Origin: Verrucomicrobiaceae bacterium
GTDB taxonomy: Bacteria > Verrucomicrobiota > Verrucomicrobiia > Verrucomicrobiales > Verrucomicrobiaceae
Length of the DNA: 64,000 bases
Reading direction: 5' to 3'
Assembly (NCBI GenBank): GCA_947466075.1
Contig: CANIBP010000003.1
Location: 62,001 to 126,000 of the forward strand
Shown here: positions 7,902-16,784 of the stretch, in pieces
Layout: each line of letters begins with the position of its first letter
Position numbering within the stretch: the stretch's first letter is position 1
Translations under genes and position numbers: made by a program
The notes under the pieces: model-generated
The model's input: only the letters and a program-made list of their open reading frames with translations
What the model was told of the DNA's origin: nothing
Database searches by the model: none

Positions 7902-8690
7902 ATGCGACTCCAAGACCAAGTCATCCTCATCACCGGCAGCACCACCGGTATCGGCGAATTCATGGCGCGGCGCTTCGTTGCTGAAGGCGCCAGAGTCATC
8001 CTGCATGGTCGCGATACAGCACGTGGTGAGGCTTTGAGAAAAGAGCTTGGCGCAAACAAGGCGGCGTTTTGCCAGGGAAACCTCGGAGACGCCGAGTATC
8101 CGTCAAAACTGGCTGCTGATGCCATCGCCGCTTTTGGCAAGGTCGATGCGCTGGTAAACAATGCTGCCATCACCAGCCGTGGACGCATCGGAGAAACCGA
8201 CGCGGCGTTCTTCGACCGCATGATGGCTGTGAATGCCCGTGCGCCGATGTTGCTGATTCGTGCGCTGTTGCCAGAGTTGAAGAAAAACACCGGCGTCGTG
8301 CTGAACATCGGCTCTGTGCTCGCTCACTGCGGCCAAGCCAATATGCTAGCCTACTCAATGTCCAAAGGCGCGATGATGACGATGACGCGCAATCTGGCGG
8401 ATTCTCTCGGCATGGACCGTGTGCGCGTGAACCAGCTCAATGTCGGCTGGACGCTTTCGGACAACGAATACCAAGTCAAACTGGGCGACGGACTCGGCGA
8501 AGGCTGGCCGGAGCGTCTACCTTCCCATGTCGTGCCCATGGGCCGGCTTTTGATGCCAGAAGACATCGCCGCCGCCGCTGTTTACTGGGTCGGCCGCGAG
8601 AGCTATCCCGTCACCGGCACCGTGGCGGAACTGGAGCAATATCCGATCATCGGCCGCTACACGAATGCCGAGGGCGACGACAAGAAATAA
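7902..8690 (+). CDS. SDR-family NAD(P)-dependent oxidoreductase
   Basis: The 262-residue classical short-chain dehydrogenase has the cofactor motif TGSTTGIG at residues 11-18, NNAA at about 86-89, catalytic Ser138 in NIGS, and YSMSK with Tyr151 and Lys155. The lid region (GWTLSDNE) is typical of sugar or keto-acid dehydrogenases, not fatty acid reductases. It lies 24 bases before a fumarylacetoacetase-fold hydrolase. The same pair occurs in the non-phosphorylated L-fucose and L-rhamnose routes, where an SDR oxidises the 2-keto-3-deoxy acid and the FAH enzyme cleaves the resulting diketo acid. That role is an inference from pairing. Confidence 0.88.
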   Translation: MRLQDQVILITGSTTGIGEFMARRFVAEGARVILHGRDTARGEALRKELGANKAAFCQGNLGDAEYPSKLAADAIAAFGKVDALVNNAAITSRGRIGETDAAFFDRMMAVNARAPMLLIRALLPELKKNTGVVLNIGSVLAHCGQANMLAYSMSKGAMMTMTRNLADSLGMDRVRVNQLNVGWTLSDNEYQVKLGDGLGEGWPERLPSHVVPMGRLLMPEDIAAAAVYWVGRESYPVTGTVAELEQYPIIGRYTNAEGDDKK

Positions 8691-8714
8691 ATCAACCCAA
8701 CCGAAAACCACACC

Positions 8715-9572
8715 ATGAAACTGATCCGCTTTGGAAACCCTGGAGAAGAAAAGCCCGGCATGCAGCTCGACGACGGCCGCCGCATTGATGCAAGCGCCTT
8801 TGGCCGCGACTACGATGAGAAATTCTTCGGAGGCGACGGCTTGGAGCGACTCGCCGCTTGGGCCAAGACCAACGCGGCCACTGCGCCGACGATAGCTGCT
8901 GGTACCCGTCTTGGCCCGTGCATTGCGCGTCCGAGCAAGATTATCTGCATCGGTTTGAACTACAGCGATCACGCCAAGGAGAGCGGCATGCCGATTCCGG
9001 CGGAGCCCATCGTGTTTTTCAAAGCTACCTCGGCCATCGTAGGTCCGAATGACAATGTGGTCATCCCACGCAACTCGAAGAAGACCGACTGGGAGGTCGA
9101 GCTGGCCTTCGTGATCGGCAAAAAGGCCAGCTACGTCAGCGAAGAAAACGCGATGAGCCACGTCGCTGGCTACTGCGTGCACAACGACTACAGCGAGCGC
9201 GAATGGCAACTCGAACGCGGCGGCCAGTGGGTCAAAGGCAAGAGCTGCGACACCTTCGCGCCGATCGGACCGTTCCTCGCGACGAGCGATGAGATCCCTG
9301 ATCCGCAGAATTTGAAGCTCTGGCTCAAGCTGAACGGCAAGATCATTCAAAACAGCAGCACCGTGCAGATGATCTTCGGCGTGAAGACGCTCGTCAGTTA
9401 TCTGAGCCAGTTCATGAGCCTGCTTCCCGGCGACCTCATCACCACTGGCACGCCTCCCGGCGTTGGCCTCGGCTTCAAGCCTGATCCGGTCTTCATGAAG
9501 CCCGGCGATGTCATCGAACTCGGCGTCGAAGGCCTTGGCGAGCAAGGGCAGACGGCCGTGGCGTGTGTCTGA
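8715..9572 (+). CDS. Fumarylacetoacetate hydrolase-family protein
   Basis: This 285-residue cytoplasmic FAH-fold enzyme has the N-terminal lid domain (residues 1-70) and a metal site formed by ExE in KTDWEVELAFVIG (about 125-135) and the Asp in VHNDYSEREWQ (about 157-167). KGKSCDTFAPIGP and the terminal GDLITTGTPPGVG are the conserved catalytic-core segments of the 2-hydroxyhepta-2,4-diene-1,7-dioate isomerase / 2,4-diketo-3-deoxy-sugar-acid hydrolase branch. It cleaves or isomerises a Mg2+-bound diketo acid. Its neighbour is the SDR gene. The exact substrate cannot be told from sequence. A strong hairpin follows 25 bases after the stop. Confidence 0.9.
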   Translation: MKLIRFGNPGEEKPGMQLDDGRRIDASAFGRDYDEKFFGGDGLERLAAWAKTNAATAPTIAAGTRLGPCIARPSKIICIGLNYSDHAKESGMPIPAEPIVFFKATSAIVGPNDNVVIPRNSKKTDWEVELAFVIGKKASYVSEENAMSHVAGYCVHNDYSEREWQLERGGQWVKGKSCDTFAPIGPFLATSDEIPDPQNLKLWLKLNGKIIQNSSTVQMIFGVKTLVSYLSQFMSLLPGDLITTGTPPGVGLGFKPDPVFMKPGDVIELGVEGLGEQGQTAVACV

Positions 9573-9597
9573 TCTAAATCGAACAAGAAAAATGGAG

Positions 9598-9624
9598 ATG
9601 CCGGGCCGAAAGCCCGGCATTTTC
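9598..9624. terminator. Bidirectional intrinsic terminator between convergent genes
   Basis: A 9-bp perfect stem ATGCCGGGC (9598-9606) / GCCCGGCAT (9612-9620) with loop CGAAA is followed on the plus strand by TTTT. It lies exactly between the stop of the FAH gene (9572) and the stop of the minus-strand giant gene (9624). On the minus strand the T-rich tract (complement of 9586-9593) comes a few bases after the stem. Confidence 0.82.
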
Positions 9625-12600
9625 TATTCCACCTTGAGCACGCCGTTCATGACCATCCAGTGGCCGGGGAAGGTGCACAGATACGGGTAATCGCCCATCT
9701 CCTTCGGTGCGGTAATGTGGATCACGAACTCGCCTTTCGAGTTCGTCATGTCGGTGTAGGCGATCACGTCGTCGCTGTCGGGGACGTAGTGCTTCTGCAT
9801 GCCTTGCGGGTCGGAGATCATGAGATTGCATTTCTCGCCAAGTTTTTGGAGTGAGCCGGGTTTGGCCAGGAGCCAGTTATGGGGGACGACGTCGGGGTTC
9901 TTGAAGATGATGGTGAGTTTTTCACCAGCTTTGGCAGTGAACTGCTTCTGCACGTATTGCAAGCCGAGCGCTGCTTCGATGACGATCTGGCGACCTCTTT
10001 CGCCTTTGGCCCAAGGATTGGGTTTGGTCGGTTTCGGTGCTTCGAGGCCGATTTGTGCGGCGTGGTTGGTTTTGGCGATCTTGGCGTAGCCGGGGAAGTC
10101 GATGAAGGGTTCGGCCAAAGCGTGCGCGGTGAGGAAGATGTCGTGACCGGTGCTGACGCGGAGATGAATCTGACTGGCGGTGACGATCTGCGGGATTTCG
10201 AGGAAGAGCGTCTTGCCGCCATCGAGCTTCTGTACGCTGCGGACTTCGAGCGGGTCGTGGCCGGGGGTGTCGGCATACTTCACGGAATACTCGGGCGAGC
10301 CGTATTGCGGCCCGTATTTGTAGTTCCAGCATTGCGCGAAGCAGGTGGCGGCATCCACGTCTTTCACAGGCTGGTTGAAGCGGAGCAGCACGCCGTTGTC
10401 GCGTGCTTCGAAGCCGACGGGCACGGGTTTTTCGCCTCCGGTGAAGCGCACGCGTTGGAAGCAGCCATCCTTCGGCGTGTAGCTGCCCCAGCCTTGCATG
10501 CCGTTCACATAAAGATGCCCGTCCTTCGGATTGAAGCGGGCGCATTGCGGCCCGGAGTCGAAGTTGCCGCTGATTTTAACTGCTGCGGCCTGCCAGCGGC
10601 CTTTCACCTGCTGCCGCATCATGAGCCATGCGCTGCCGCCACCGGAAGAGAGGTGGATGAGGTTGTTGTCGCCTTTAAGCGTGGCCCATTTCTCGCTGGT
10701 TATGAAGACCTGGCTGCTCGCGCTGTTGTCTTCGCCACGCGGCATGTACATGAGCACGGGCTCGGGTGGCTTGCCGTCTTTCGGGCCGCCAGCACCAAAG
10801 TGCGCGCCGAGATTGTGATCGAGTTCGATCTGGCAGATGGAAGTCGCAGGTGTCCAATCGCCCTCCTGGACACTCGTGGTGATGAAACGTCCATCCGGCG
10901 AGAGGCCGAGGCCGTTCGGATTGCGAAAGCCCGTGGCGAGCACTTCGAGTTTGTCGCGCTCCGTGATGCGGCACACGCCTTGATTGCCGGAGGCGAAATA
11001 CCAGCGGCCTTCTTTGTCGGTCTCGAGTCCGACGATGAAATCGTGGCCGCCGGGCGAGGTCTGCATCGCATTTGTCACGCACTGGTAGAGATCGGCTTCG
11101 TCATCGCCATTCAAGTCACGCAGGCAGGTGATTTGATCGCGACCGAGGACATAGAGCTTGTCTTTCACGATCTTCAGGCCCAGCGGCTGATGCAGTCCGG
11201 TGGCGAAGCGTTTCCAGCGTAGCTTTTCCAAGTTCTCGTCGATGCCTTTCACCAGCCAAACCTCGCCAGTCATCGTCGCGACAGCCGCGGTGCCATCGCT
11301 GAAGAAATCATGCGCGGTGATGAAGAACAGCGTGCCATACGGATTCTCGAACGGGATTGTGATGCGATCCGTGGCGAAAGGCGTCTGCGTGCCGAGTTCG
11401 CCTTTGGTTTCGATCCACTTCGGCCACTGAGAGGGGCCGCCTTTAACAAATGGCGCGTTCCCTTCGAAGTCGATGCTCCGACGGCCTTCATTGTTGGTCG
11501 CGAAAATGACCTTTTTGCCATGCCGGTAAAAGCCATTGTACCTGATCGCTCCGTCGTGGCCGTCGGCTAGATCCTTTTTGACCACTTTCCCATCCATCGC
11601 TGCCCCGCCCATGAATCCGTGGCGAGCATCGCCGAGTTTGATAAAACCGCCAGTCCAAGTGAGAGGGGTCGTGATTAAGTCTGTATCGAAGACATAAGAG
11701 GTGTCGCCGTCCCGGACGCACACCGCCTTCGGGATCGTCAATCCGTCTCCTTTGAAAACCGTGCTGAACACGCTCCCGAGATCGCTGGCAGCGAAGCGAC
11801 CGTCTTTCCACGTCACTTGATCGTTTTGATTGCCCCAGTGGCCTTGCTGGCCGCCGTCCATGCCGGGGAAGGGGGCGATGAGTTCGGGAAGCGGCTTTTG
11901 CTTCATGAATTGCAGTGCCTGCTTGCCGTAGAAGTCGAAGGTGCGCTCGCGATTGACGAATTCCTGCCAGTGCTGGTTGTCGGCCTTGTTGAGCGGTGAG
12001 AGGTCGGGTTTGAACTCGGCGGCTTTTGGCGCGGGTGGCGGGAGGAGATCGCTTAGGTTGTCGAAGTCCCAGAGGCCGAGGGTGTTGTCCATGCGCAGGC
12101 GTGGGGCGTTGCCTTTGCGTGGCTTCATGACACCGCGTGAGAGGCGCACGTCGTCGATGAGGCCATCGCAACCGATTGAGTGATCGACGAGGCTGCCGAA
12201 GGCGATGCCACCTGCTGTCGGTGTGCCTTTTATCGGCTGCACGGGCTTTTCGAACACTTGTTTGCCGTCGATCCAGAGGATGACGCTCTTGTCGTCGATG
12301 CTGGCGAGGAAGTCGTACCACTGGCCGTCGCAGACATCGACCTTCGAGTCGAAGTCGCCGCCGCGACCGGGCATGTAGAGCGCGAGCGTGCCGCGCCCGG
12401 CGTGGGTGTAGAGCTCCCAATGCGTGGCGGATGATTTGGCGTCGGAGGCGATGAGGATGTTGTAGCGATCCTTGCTAATGAGCTTCGCGCGGCACTCGAT
12501 GGTGAGCGGCAACGTGCGGTAAGGTTCGTTATCGAGTTGGAAATAGCTGCCCTTCAAGGCATCGCCGAATTCCTTGCTCAACGATGGCACACCTTGGCCA

Positions 12601-13541
12601 ATGACTTGGAGCTTGGCGGTGATGGCGGGGGCGACAGCGGCGGGTTTGTCGCTCCACGTGCGATACTTGGGCTTCTCACCTGGCTTGTCGTCATCGAGCT
12701 GCGGCACGAGCCAGCGCAAACCGTCGAGGTTGTCGAGCAGGCGGCCTTCGGCGTCTTCGTTGGTGTGGTTGAGGATGCCAATCGGGCCGCTGTAGCCGCT
12801 GGCGCGGATCTGACGCAGCACCTTCACGTCCTGCGTGCCGATACCGAGCGGGAGGATTTTGCGGCCTTTCGCTTCGCCGTCGATGTCCATGCCGTTGAGG
12901 TTGAGGCAGAGCAGGTGTGGCAGCATGCGCGGTAGCACTTTGGCAAGACGATCGAGATGGCCGTGACCGTGGTGGAGGTTGTAAACAATGCCGATGTTCT
13001 TGATGCCTTGCGCCTTCAGCCCCTCGCAGACCGCGATCATATTTTCCGGCTCGCCACCCCAGCCACCGTGATTGTAGATGCCGACTGAACATCCGAACGG
13101 CACAGCGGCCTCGCAGATCGGTTTGAAACGAGCGATCTCTTTTTCGATGCGACTTTGTTGATCCGCCTCATCCTTCACCGGAATCGCGCCACCGCCGCCG
13201 CTGATCCAAAGCTGGGGATGCACATCGAAGCGTTTGAAAAGCTCGAGTGCCTTTTTTGCCTCGTCATTGATCGCGCCTGGAAACCACCAGCCCATCAGCT
13301 CGATGTGATGCTTCTTGAGTGCGTTCAGTTCGTCGTCCCACTGCGGGATGTGCTCGGCACGGTAATCATAGACGAATTTTTTGACGCCCATCTTCTCCAG
13401 CATCGCCGCACGTTCCTCCGGACCGCGCTTCTTCGCATCAAACGGTACGATGCACCACGCGGCGAGGTTGGATTTGTCGAAGAGGTCGGCGGCGGAGAGT
13501 GAGCCAACGAAAAGAAGAAAAAAGAGATGACGAAAGAGCAT
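9624..13541 (-). CDS. Giant secreted multidomain protein: TIM barrel, LamG, PVC propeller-like region, cupredoxin
   Basis: The start at 13541 gives a signal peptide (MLFRHLFFLLFVGSLSAAD) and 1,305 residues; the upstream in-frame start at 13604 would overlap the preceding gene. Residues 20-300 look like a xylose-isomerase-type TIM barrel (IYNHGGWGGEPENM, NLHHGHGHLDR). About 330-490 is a LamG/concanavalin-like domain (IDDVRLSRGVM). About 520-1,150 is a DUF6797/sorbosone-dehydrogenase-like propeller region (GGHDFIVGLETDKEGRWYFASGNQG). The last 110 residues are a type-1 copper domain with ligands in VPHNW and LCTFPGHWMVM (His, Cys, His, Met). No CXXCH haem site is present. It probably oxidises or senses a sugar outside the cytoplasm, passing electrons through the copper. 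Confidence 0.8.
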   Translation of the reverse strand: MLFRHLFFLLFVGSLSAADLFDKSNLAAWCIVPFDAKKRGPEERAAMLEKMGVKKFVYDYRAEHIPQWDDELNALKKHHIELMGWWFPGAINDEAKKALELFKRFDVHPQLWISGGGGAIPVKDEADQQSRIEKEIARFKPICEAAVPFGCSVGIYNHGGWGGEPENMIAVCEGLKAQGIKNIGIVYNLHHGHGHLDRLAKVLPRMLPHLLCLNLNGMDIDGEAKGRKILPLGIGTQDVKVLRQIRASGYSGPIGILNHTNEDAEGRLLDNLDGLRWLVPQLDDDKPGEKPKYRTWSDKPAAVAPAITAKLQVIGQGVPSLSKEFGDALKGSYFQLDNEPYRTLPLTIECRAKLISKDRYNILIASDAKSSATHWELYTHAGRGTLALYMPGRGGDFDSKVDVCDGQWYDFLASIDDKSVILWIDGKQVFEKPVQPIKGTPTAGGIAFGSLVDHSIGCDGLIDDVRLSRGVMKPRKGNAPRLRMDNTLGLWDFDNLSDLLPPPAPKAAEFKPDLSPLNKADNQHWQEFVNRERTFDFYGKQALQFMKQKPLPELIAPFPGMDGGQQGHWGNQNDQVTWKDGRFAASDLGSVFSTVFKGDGLTIPKAVCVRDGDTSYVFDTDLITTPLTWTGGFIKLGDARHGFMGGAAMDGKVVKKDLADGHDGAIRYNGFYRHGKKVIFATNNEGRRSIDFEGNAPFVKGGPSQWPKWIETKGELGTQTPFATDRITIPFENPYGTLFFITAHDFFSDGTAAVATMTGEVWLVKGIDENLEKLRWKRFATGLHQPLGLKIVKDKLYVLGRDQITCLRDLNGDDEADLYQCVTNAMQTSPGGHDFIVGLETDKEGRWYFASGNQGVCRITERDKLEVLATGFRNPNGLGLSPDGRFITTSVQEGDWTPATSICQIELDHNLGAHFGAGGPKDGKPPEPVLMYMPRGEDNSASSQVFITSEKWATLKGDNNLIHLSSGGGSAWLMMRQQVKGRWQAAAVKISGNFDSGPQCARFNPKDGHLYVNGMQGWGSYTPKDGCFQRVRFTGGEKPVPVGFEARDNGVLLRFNQPVKDVDAATCFAQCWNYKYGPQYGSPEYSVKYADTPGHDPLEVRSVQKLDGGKTLFLEIPQIVTASQIHLRVSTGHDIFLTAHALAEPFIDFPGYAKIAKTNHAAQIGLEAPKPTKPNPWAKGERGRQIVIEAALGLQYVQKQFTAKAGEKLTIIFKNPDVVPHNWLLAKPGSLQKLGEKCNLMISDPQGMQKHYVPDSDDVIAYTDMTNSKGEFVIHITAPKEMGDYPYLCTFPGHWMVMNGVLKVE

Positions 13542-13584
13542 GGTGAAAGAGTGAGCAGTTTTAAACGCGACCAGGATGCAGGAG

Positions 13585-14886
13585 TCATCCCATTTTAGTC
13601 GCATTATCCCACGTGTGTTCGGTGCGGGTGAGTTGGCCGGCTTTGATGATGCCGCCTTGCATCACGGCGATGAAGTGGCTGCGGTCTTCGAGAATGGCGA
13701 TGTCTTTTAAAACATCACCATCGACGATGAGGAGATCGGCGAGCTTGCCCGCTTCGACGGTGCCGAATTCGTGGCTGCGGCCCATGATCTCGGCGCCGGT
13801 CTTGGTGGCGCACATGATGGCCTCCAGCGGTGTGAAGCCGACGTCTTTGACGAAGAAGGTGATCTCGCGGGCGTACTCGCCGTGCGGGTTCCAGCCGAAG
13901 CCGTAGTCGCCACCGAGGCCGATGCGGCCACCGGCGCGGAGGATGCGCAACGCGGAGGCGGTGCCGCCATCGAGCGTTTCCTGGTGGCCATCAATGACGC
14001 TCTGCGGCAGGCCGAACTCGGGTCCGCGCAGGATGCTGGCTTTTTCAAAGTAAAGTGCGGGGACGCACGGCACGTCGCGCTTCAAGAGCAGTTCCAAGCC
14101 TTCGTCGTCGATGAAGGTGCCGTGCTCGATGCAGTCGTAACCAGCGCGGAGGGCGTTCTTGATGCCCTCGGTGGCGCGGCAGTGGCCGGTGACCTTGAGC
14201 TTGTGATTGTGCGCGGTTTGCACCACGGCGTTCATCTCGTCGAAGTTCATGCACAGCGTGTGATGATCATTGGTGTCGGGCGAAGCGGCATCGCCGGTGG
14301 GATAGGTCTTCACCCATTCGATGCCGTCTTTGACGAGCGCACGCACAGCGCTGCGAGCGTCCTCGACGCCGTTGATGATGAAGACGAGGCCTTCCATGCC
14401 GATTTTGCGGAACTCGGGGTTCCAATCCATCAATCCGCCCGCGCTGCAAATCTCGCGGCCCGACGTGGCGAGGCGTGGTCCGGCGATGAGATCGTTCTCG
14501 ATGGCCTTCTTGAGCCAGACATCGACATTGAAAAGGCAGCCGCCGCTGCGAGCGGCTGTGTAGCCACATTCTAGCGCGAGCTTGGCATTCACGGCGGTCA
14601 GCATGCTGACGTATTCGACGGGGTATTTGATGTCGAGGTCCTGGAGTTCCTGGATATTAAAGTAAGTCGCGTGGAAATGCGCCTCGACGAGTCCGGGCAT
14701 GATCGTGCCGCCTTTGGCGTCGATGACGCGAGCGTGGGGTGGCGTCTGCGGCGCGGCTTCAGCAGGGCCAGCATAGGTGATGCGACCGTCTTGAACGATC
14801 ACGGTGGCATTGGGGATGGCGGGCTTGCCCGTTCCATCGACGAGCTGGCCGTTTTTGACGACGGTGATGCCTGGTTGGAGCTTCAT
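13585..14886 (-). CDS. Metal-dependent amidohydrolase (imidazolonepropionase/prolidase-like)
   Basis: The 433-residue protein begins at ATG 14886; a GTG at 14895 is the only earlier start. It has the small N-terminal beta-sandwich (GQLVDGTGKPAIPNATV), metal ligands HFH in PGLVEAHFHATYF (about 71-80), KTY in IEWVKTYPTG at the bridging-lysine position, and late His residues in VTGHCRA and IEHGTF. GLGGDYGFGWNPHG contains the catalytic Asp position. The family hydrolyses cyclic amides, dipeptides or lactones. No signal peptide is seen, so it is cytoplasmic. It lies 12 bases after the PAS-AraC regulator gene and probably shares its transcript. Confidence 0.85.
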   Translation of the reverse strand: MKLQPGITVVKNGQLVDGTGKPAIPNATVIVQDGRITYAGPAEAAPQTPPHARVIDAKGGTIMPGLVEAHFHATYFNIQELQDLDIKYPVEYVSMLTAVNAKLALECGYTAARSGGCLFNVDVWLKKAIENDLIAGPRLATSGREICSAGGLMDWNPEFRKIGMEGLVFIINGVEDARSAVRALVKDGIEWVKTYPTGDAASPDTNDHHTLCMNFDEMNAVVQTAHNHKLKVTGHCRATEGIKNALRAGYDCIEHGTFIDDEGLELLLKRDVPCVPALYFEKASILRGPEFGLPQSVIDGHQETLDGGTASALRILRAGGRIGLGGDYGFGWNPHGEYAREITFFVKDVGFTPLEAIMCATKTGAEIMGRSHEFGTVEAGKLADLLIVDGDVLKDIAILEDRSHFIAVMQGGIIKAGQLTRTEHTWDNATKMG

Positions 14887-14898
14887 GGTGCTCACAGG

Positions 14899-15699
14899 CT
14901 ACCGTTTTGCCCGGCGAGAGGATAGAACGAAAACGGCAGGACTTGGAAGATTTACGGCGGCGTATTTCTCCCGGTAGGTGCTTGGCGTGAGACCTGTGAT
15001 GCGGCGGAATTCACGGGTGAGGTGGCTTTGATCCGCGAAGCCGCAGCGTTGAGCGATGGCGGCGATGGCTTCACGTGTATCCACGAGCAAACGGCACGCA
15101 GTTTGGATGCGCAGACGTTTCAGGTACTGCTGTGGCGGCACACCATACTCGCGGACAAAGCTACGCTCGAAAGCGCGCACCGACATGCCAGCTTTGCGGG
15201 CCATGGCGGCGTTTGTGACAGGTTTATCGAGGCTTCGTGTCATGAGCGAGATGACCACGCCCAGGCGAATGTCATCACGCTGATCGATCTGTGTGGCATC
15301 GAGCGCCCGCGTGATGCCTGCGGTGCCAATGATCCGGTTTTTGGCATCGCGCACGGGCCGCTTGGTGGTGAAGCACCATGACGCGGTGTGATCAAAACGG
15401 CCTACGAGTTCGAGTCGGCCCTGCACCGTCTGACCGGCGAGCACGGCCTCGTCACCTTCGCGAAAATGAGTGGCGAGGTGCGCGGGCGAGAGATCGTCAT
15501 CGGTTTTACCGAGCACCTCGGTCAGCCCATGCATGCCGTAGTTTAGCAGAAAGGTGCGGTTCACCCAAAGGTAGCGGCGCTTTTCGTCTTTGATCCAAGC
15601 CTGCACATCGGGCAGCACATCAAAGAGATCGCGCAGGGCATCCTCGGTGGAAGAAGCGGCTGATTTAGACTTGGGAGTCATCCGTTGATCATTTGGCAT
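14899..15699 (-). CDS. PAS domain-containing AraC-family transcriptional regulator
   Basis: The N-terminal half (about residues 20-130) is a PAS sensor (DVQAWIKDEKRRYLWVNRTFL, GKTDDDLSP, GRFDHTASWCFTTKRPVRD). The C-terminal 100 residues are an AraC double HTH (MSVRAFERSFVREYG, AIAQRCGFADQSHLTREFRRITGLTPSTYR). Starts at 15747, 15699 and 15681 are possible. I chose 15699, giving 266 residues, because AGG sits a few bases upstream and it overlaps the neighbouring gene least. It likely binds a small ligand or aromatic acid through the PAS domain. It may control the amidohydrolase and giant-protein genes downstream. Confidence 0.82.
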   Translation of the reverse strand: MPNDQRMTPKSKSAASSTEDALRDLFDVLPDVQAWIKDEKRRYLWVNRTFLLNYGMHGLTEVLGKTDDDLSPAHLATHFREGDEAVLAGQTVQGRLELVGRFDHTASWCFTTKRPVRDAKNRIIGTAGITRALDATQIDQRDDIRLGVVISLMTRSLDKPVTNAAMARKAGMSVRAFERSFVREYGVPPQQYLKRLRIQTACRLLVDTREAIAAIAQRCGFADQSHLTREFRRITGLTPSTYREKYAAVNLPSPAVFVLSSRRAKR

Positions 15700-16672
15700 A
15701 GACCTGCCACTGCGCATCGATCCATTTGGCATCAGGTGCGCCATCAAAGACTAGGATGCAGTATTTGGAGATGTAGGGTTTGCCGGGCTCGATGGACCAG
15801 TCGCCGTCTTGGGATGGGGCGATGCAGAGCTGGGGGTTCTTGGGATTCAAACGCAGCGGCTGCGGGAAGCGGAAGTTGCTTGGATGCATGAGAATCACCA
15901 TGCCTGTCGCTGCTCCATCGACTTGACCGCCGATGTGTACCCATTTGCCTTTGGAGCTATCGCCAGTTTTTCGGTCGTGGCCTTCACTGGTGAGCATGCT
16001 GACGGCATCGACGGGATTCCACGCTTCGTTACCACGCACGCCGAGGCCGCCGTAATGGTATTTGGGCAGCTTGAGTGGCTTTTCACCGGCACAAGCCTGC
16101 GTGCTGGTGAGATCGATGATGTTGGTGAGCACGCCATCCAGATTGGTTTGCGATACGCTGACTTCCCAGGTCTCTGTGAGCACTTTTTGGTCGGGCGCGT
16201 GGCTGTGATCGAGAAAGAGATGCTGGCTGATGAAGCCGCCGCCCTCAGGGCCACTCCAGGATTTCGTAAGCGATCCAAAGCGCACTTCCGCAGCGGGTGC
16301 TGCGCCGACTTTGCCCATATTCCAGAAGTCGGGATGGGAGTCACCAAACTCCGTCTTTGTCCATGCCATCCAGACGCCGCGATGCCAGCGGTGGTCATCG
16401 GGATGATTGCCGGTGACCAGCTTGCCACTGGGTGAATAAATGGGATGCAAGTGTGCGCCGTGCTTGAAGACAGAATCGACGCCTTCAGGCACATCGCCGG
16501 CTTCCATTTGATAATCGCAGATGGTTTTACCGCCGTTGGCAAAGCGAAGGATGGAGCCGAGTTTTTCAACAGTGGTTTCAGCGGCGTTGAGGTGGCCAAC
16601 GGAGCACGCGGAATAGACGGCAAAGATCAGGAAAAGTGGGATTTGAGACAGGGGTGATGGTTTTTGTTTCAT
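15689..16672 (-). CDS. PmoA-like (DUF6807) secreted protein
   Basis: The 327-residue protein has a signal peptide (MKQKPSPLSQIPLFLIFAVYSACS) when started at ATG 16672. The mature part matches the 'methane oxygenase PmoA' annotated family (DUF6807) that is common in PVC bacteria. Family hallmarks are HLHPIYSPSGKLVT, NHPDDHRWHRGVWMAW and KYHYGGLGVRGNEAW. Despite the name this family has no demonstrated link to methane oxidation; conserved His residues suggest a metal or carbohydrate enzyme. The Cys in its signal region (SACSVG) could be a lipobox-like site but is not convincing. It overlaps the AraC-type gene by about 11 bases. Confidence 0.82.
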   Translation of the reverse strand: MKQKPSPLSQIPLFLIFAVYSACSVGHLNAAETTVEKLGSILRFANGGKTICDYQMEAGDVPEGVDSVFKHGAHLHPIYSPSGKLVTGNHPDDHRWHRGVWMAWTKTEFGDSHPDFWNMGKVGAAPAAEVRFGSLTKSWSGPEGGGFISQHLFLDHSHAPDQKVLTETWEVSVSQTNLDGVLTNIIDLTSTQACAGEKPLKLPKYHYGGLGVRGNEAWNPVDAVSMLTSEGHDRKTGDSSKGKWVHIGGQVDGAATGMVILMHPSNFRFPQPLRLNPKNPQLCIAPSQDGDWSIEPGKPYISKYCILVFDGAPDAKWIDAQWQVYAK

Positions 16673-16724
16673 GATCAATGTGGAAGAGAAACGCCCCAAG
16701 CGTGTAGCCACAATCATTCAGACA

Positions 16725-16757
16725 CAAAAAAGCGGAGCCATTGATTATGGCTCCGCT
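16725..16757 (-). terminator. Intrinsic terminator after the small Cys-repeat gene
   Basis: An 11-bp perfect stem AGCGGAGCCAT (16731-16741) / ATGGCTCCGCT (16747-16757) has a 5-base loop. Reading the minus strand it is followed by six T (complement of 16725-16730). It lies 28 bases after the stop at 16785 and upstream of the PmoA-like gene, so those two genes are separate transcripts. Confidence 0.88.
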
Positions 16758-16784
16758 GGGAGAGATGCTGCTATTGAGAATGGA

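Noticed and set aside
9879..11222. 447-residue plus-strand frame antisense to the giant secreted protein
   Set aside because: It is a mirror of the highly GC-biased gene on the other strand, with low-complexity Asp/Glu/Ala/Val composition and no domain.
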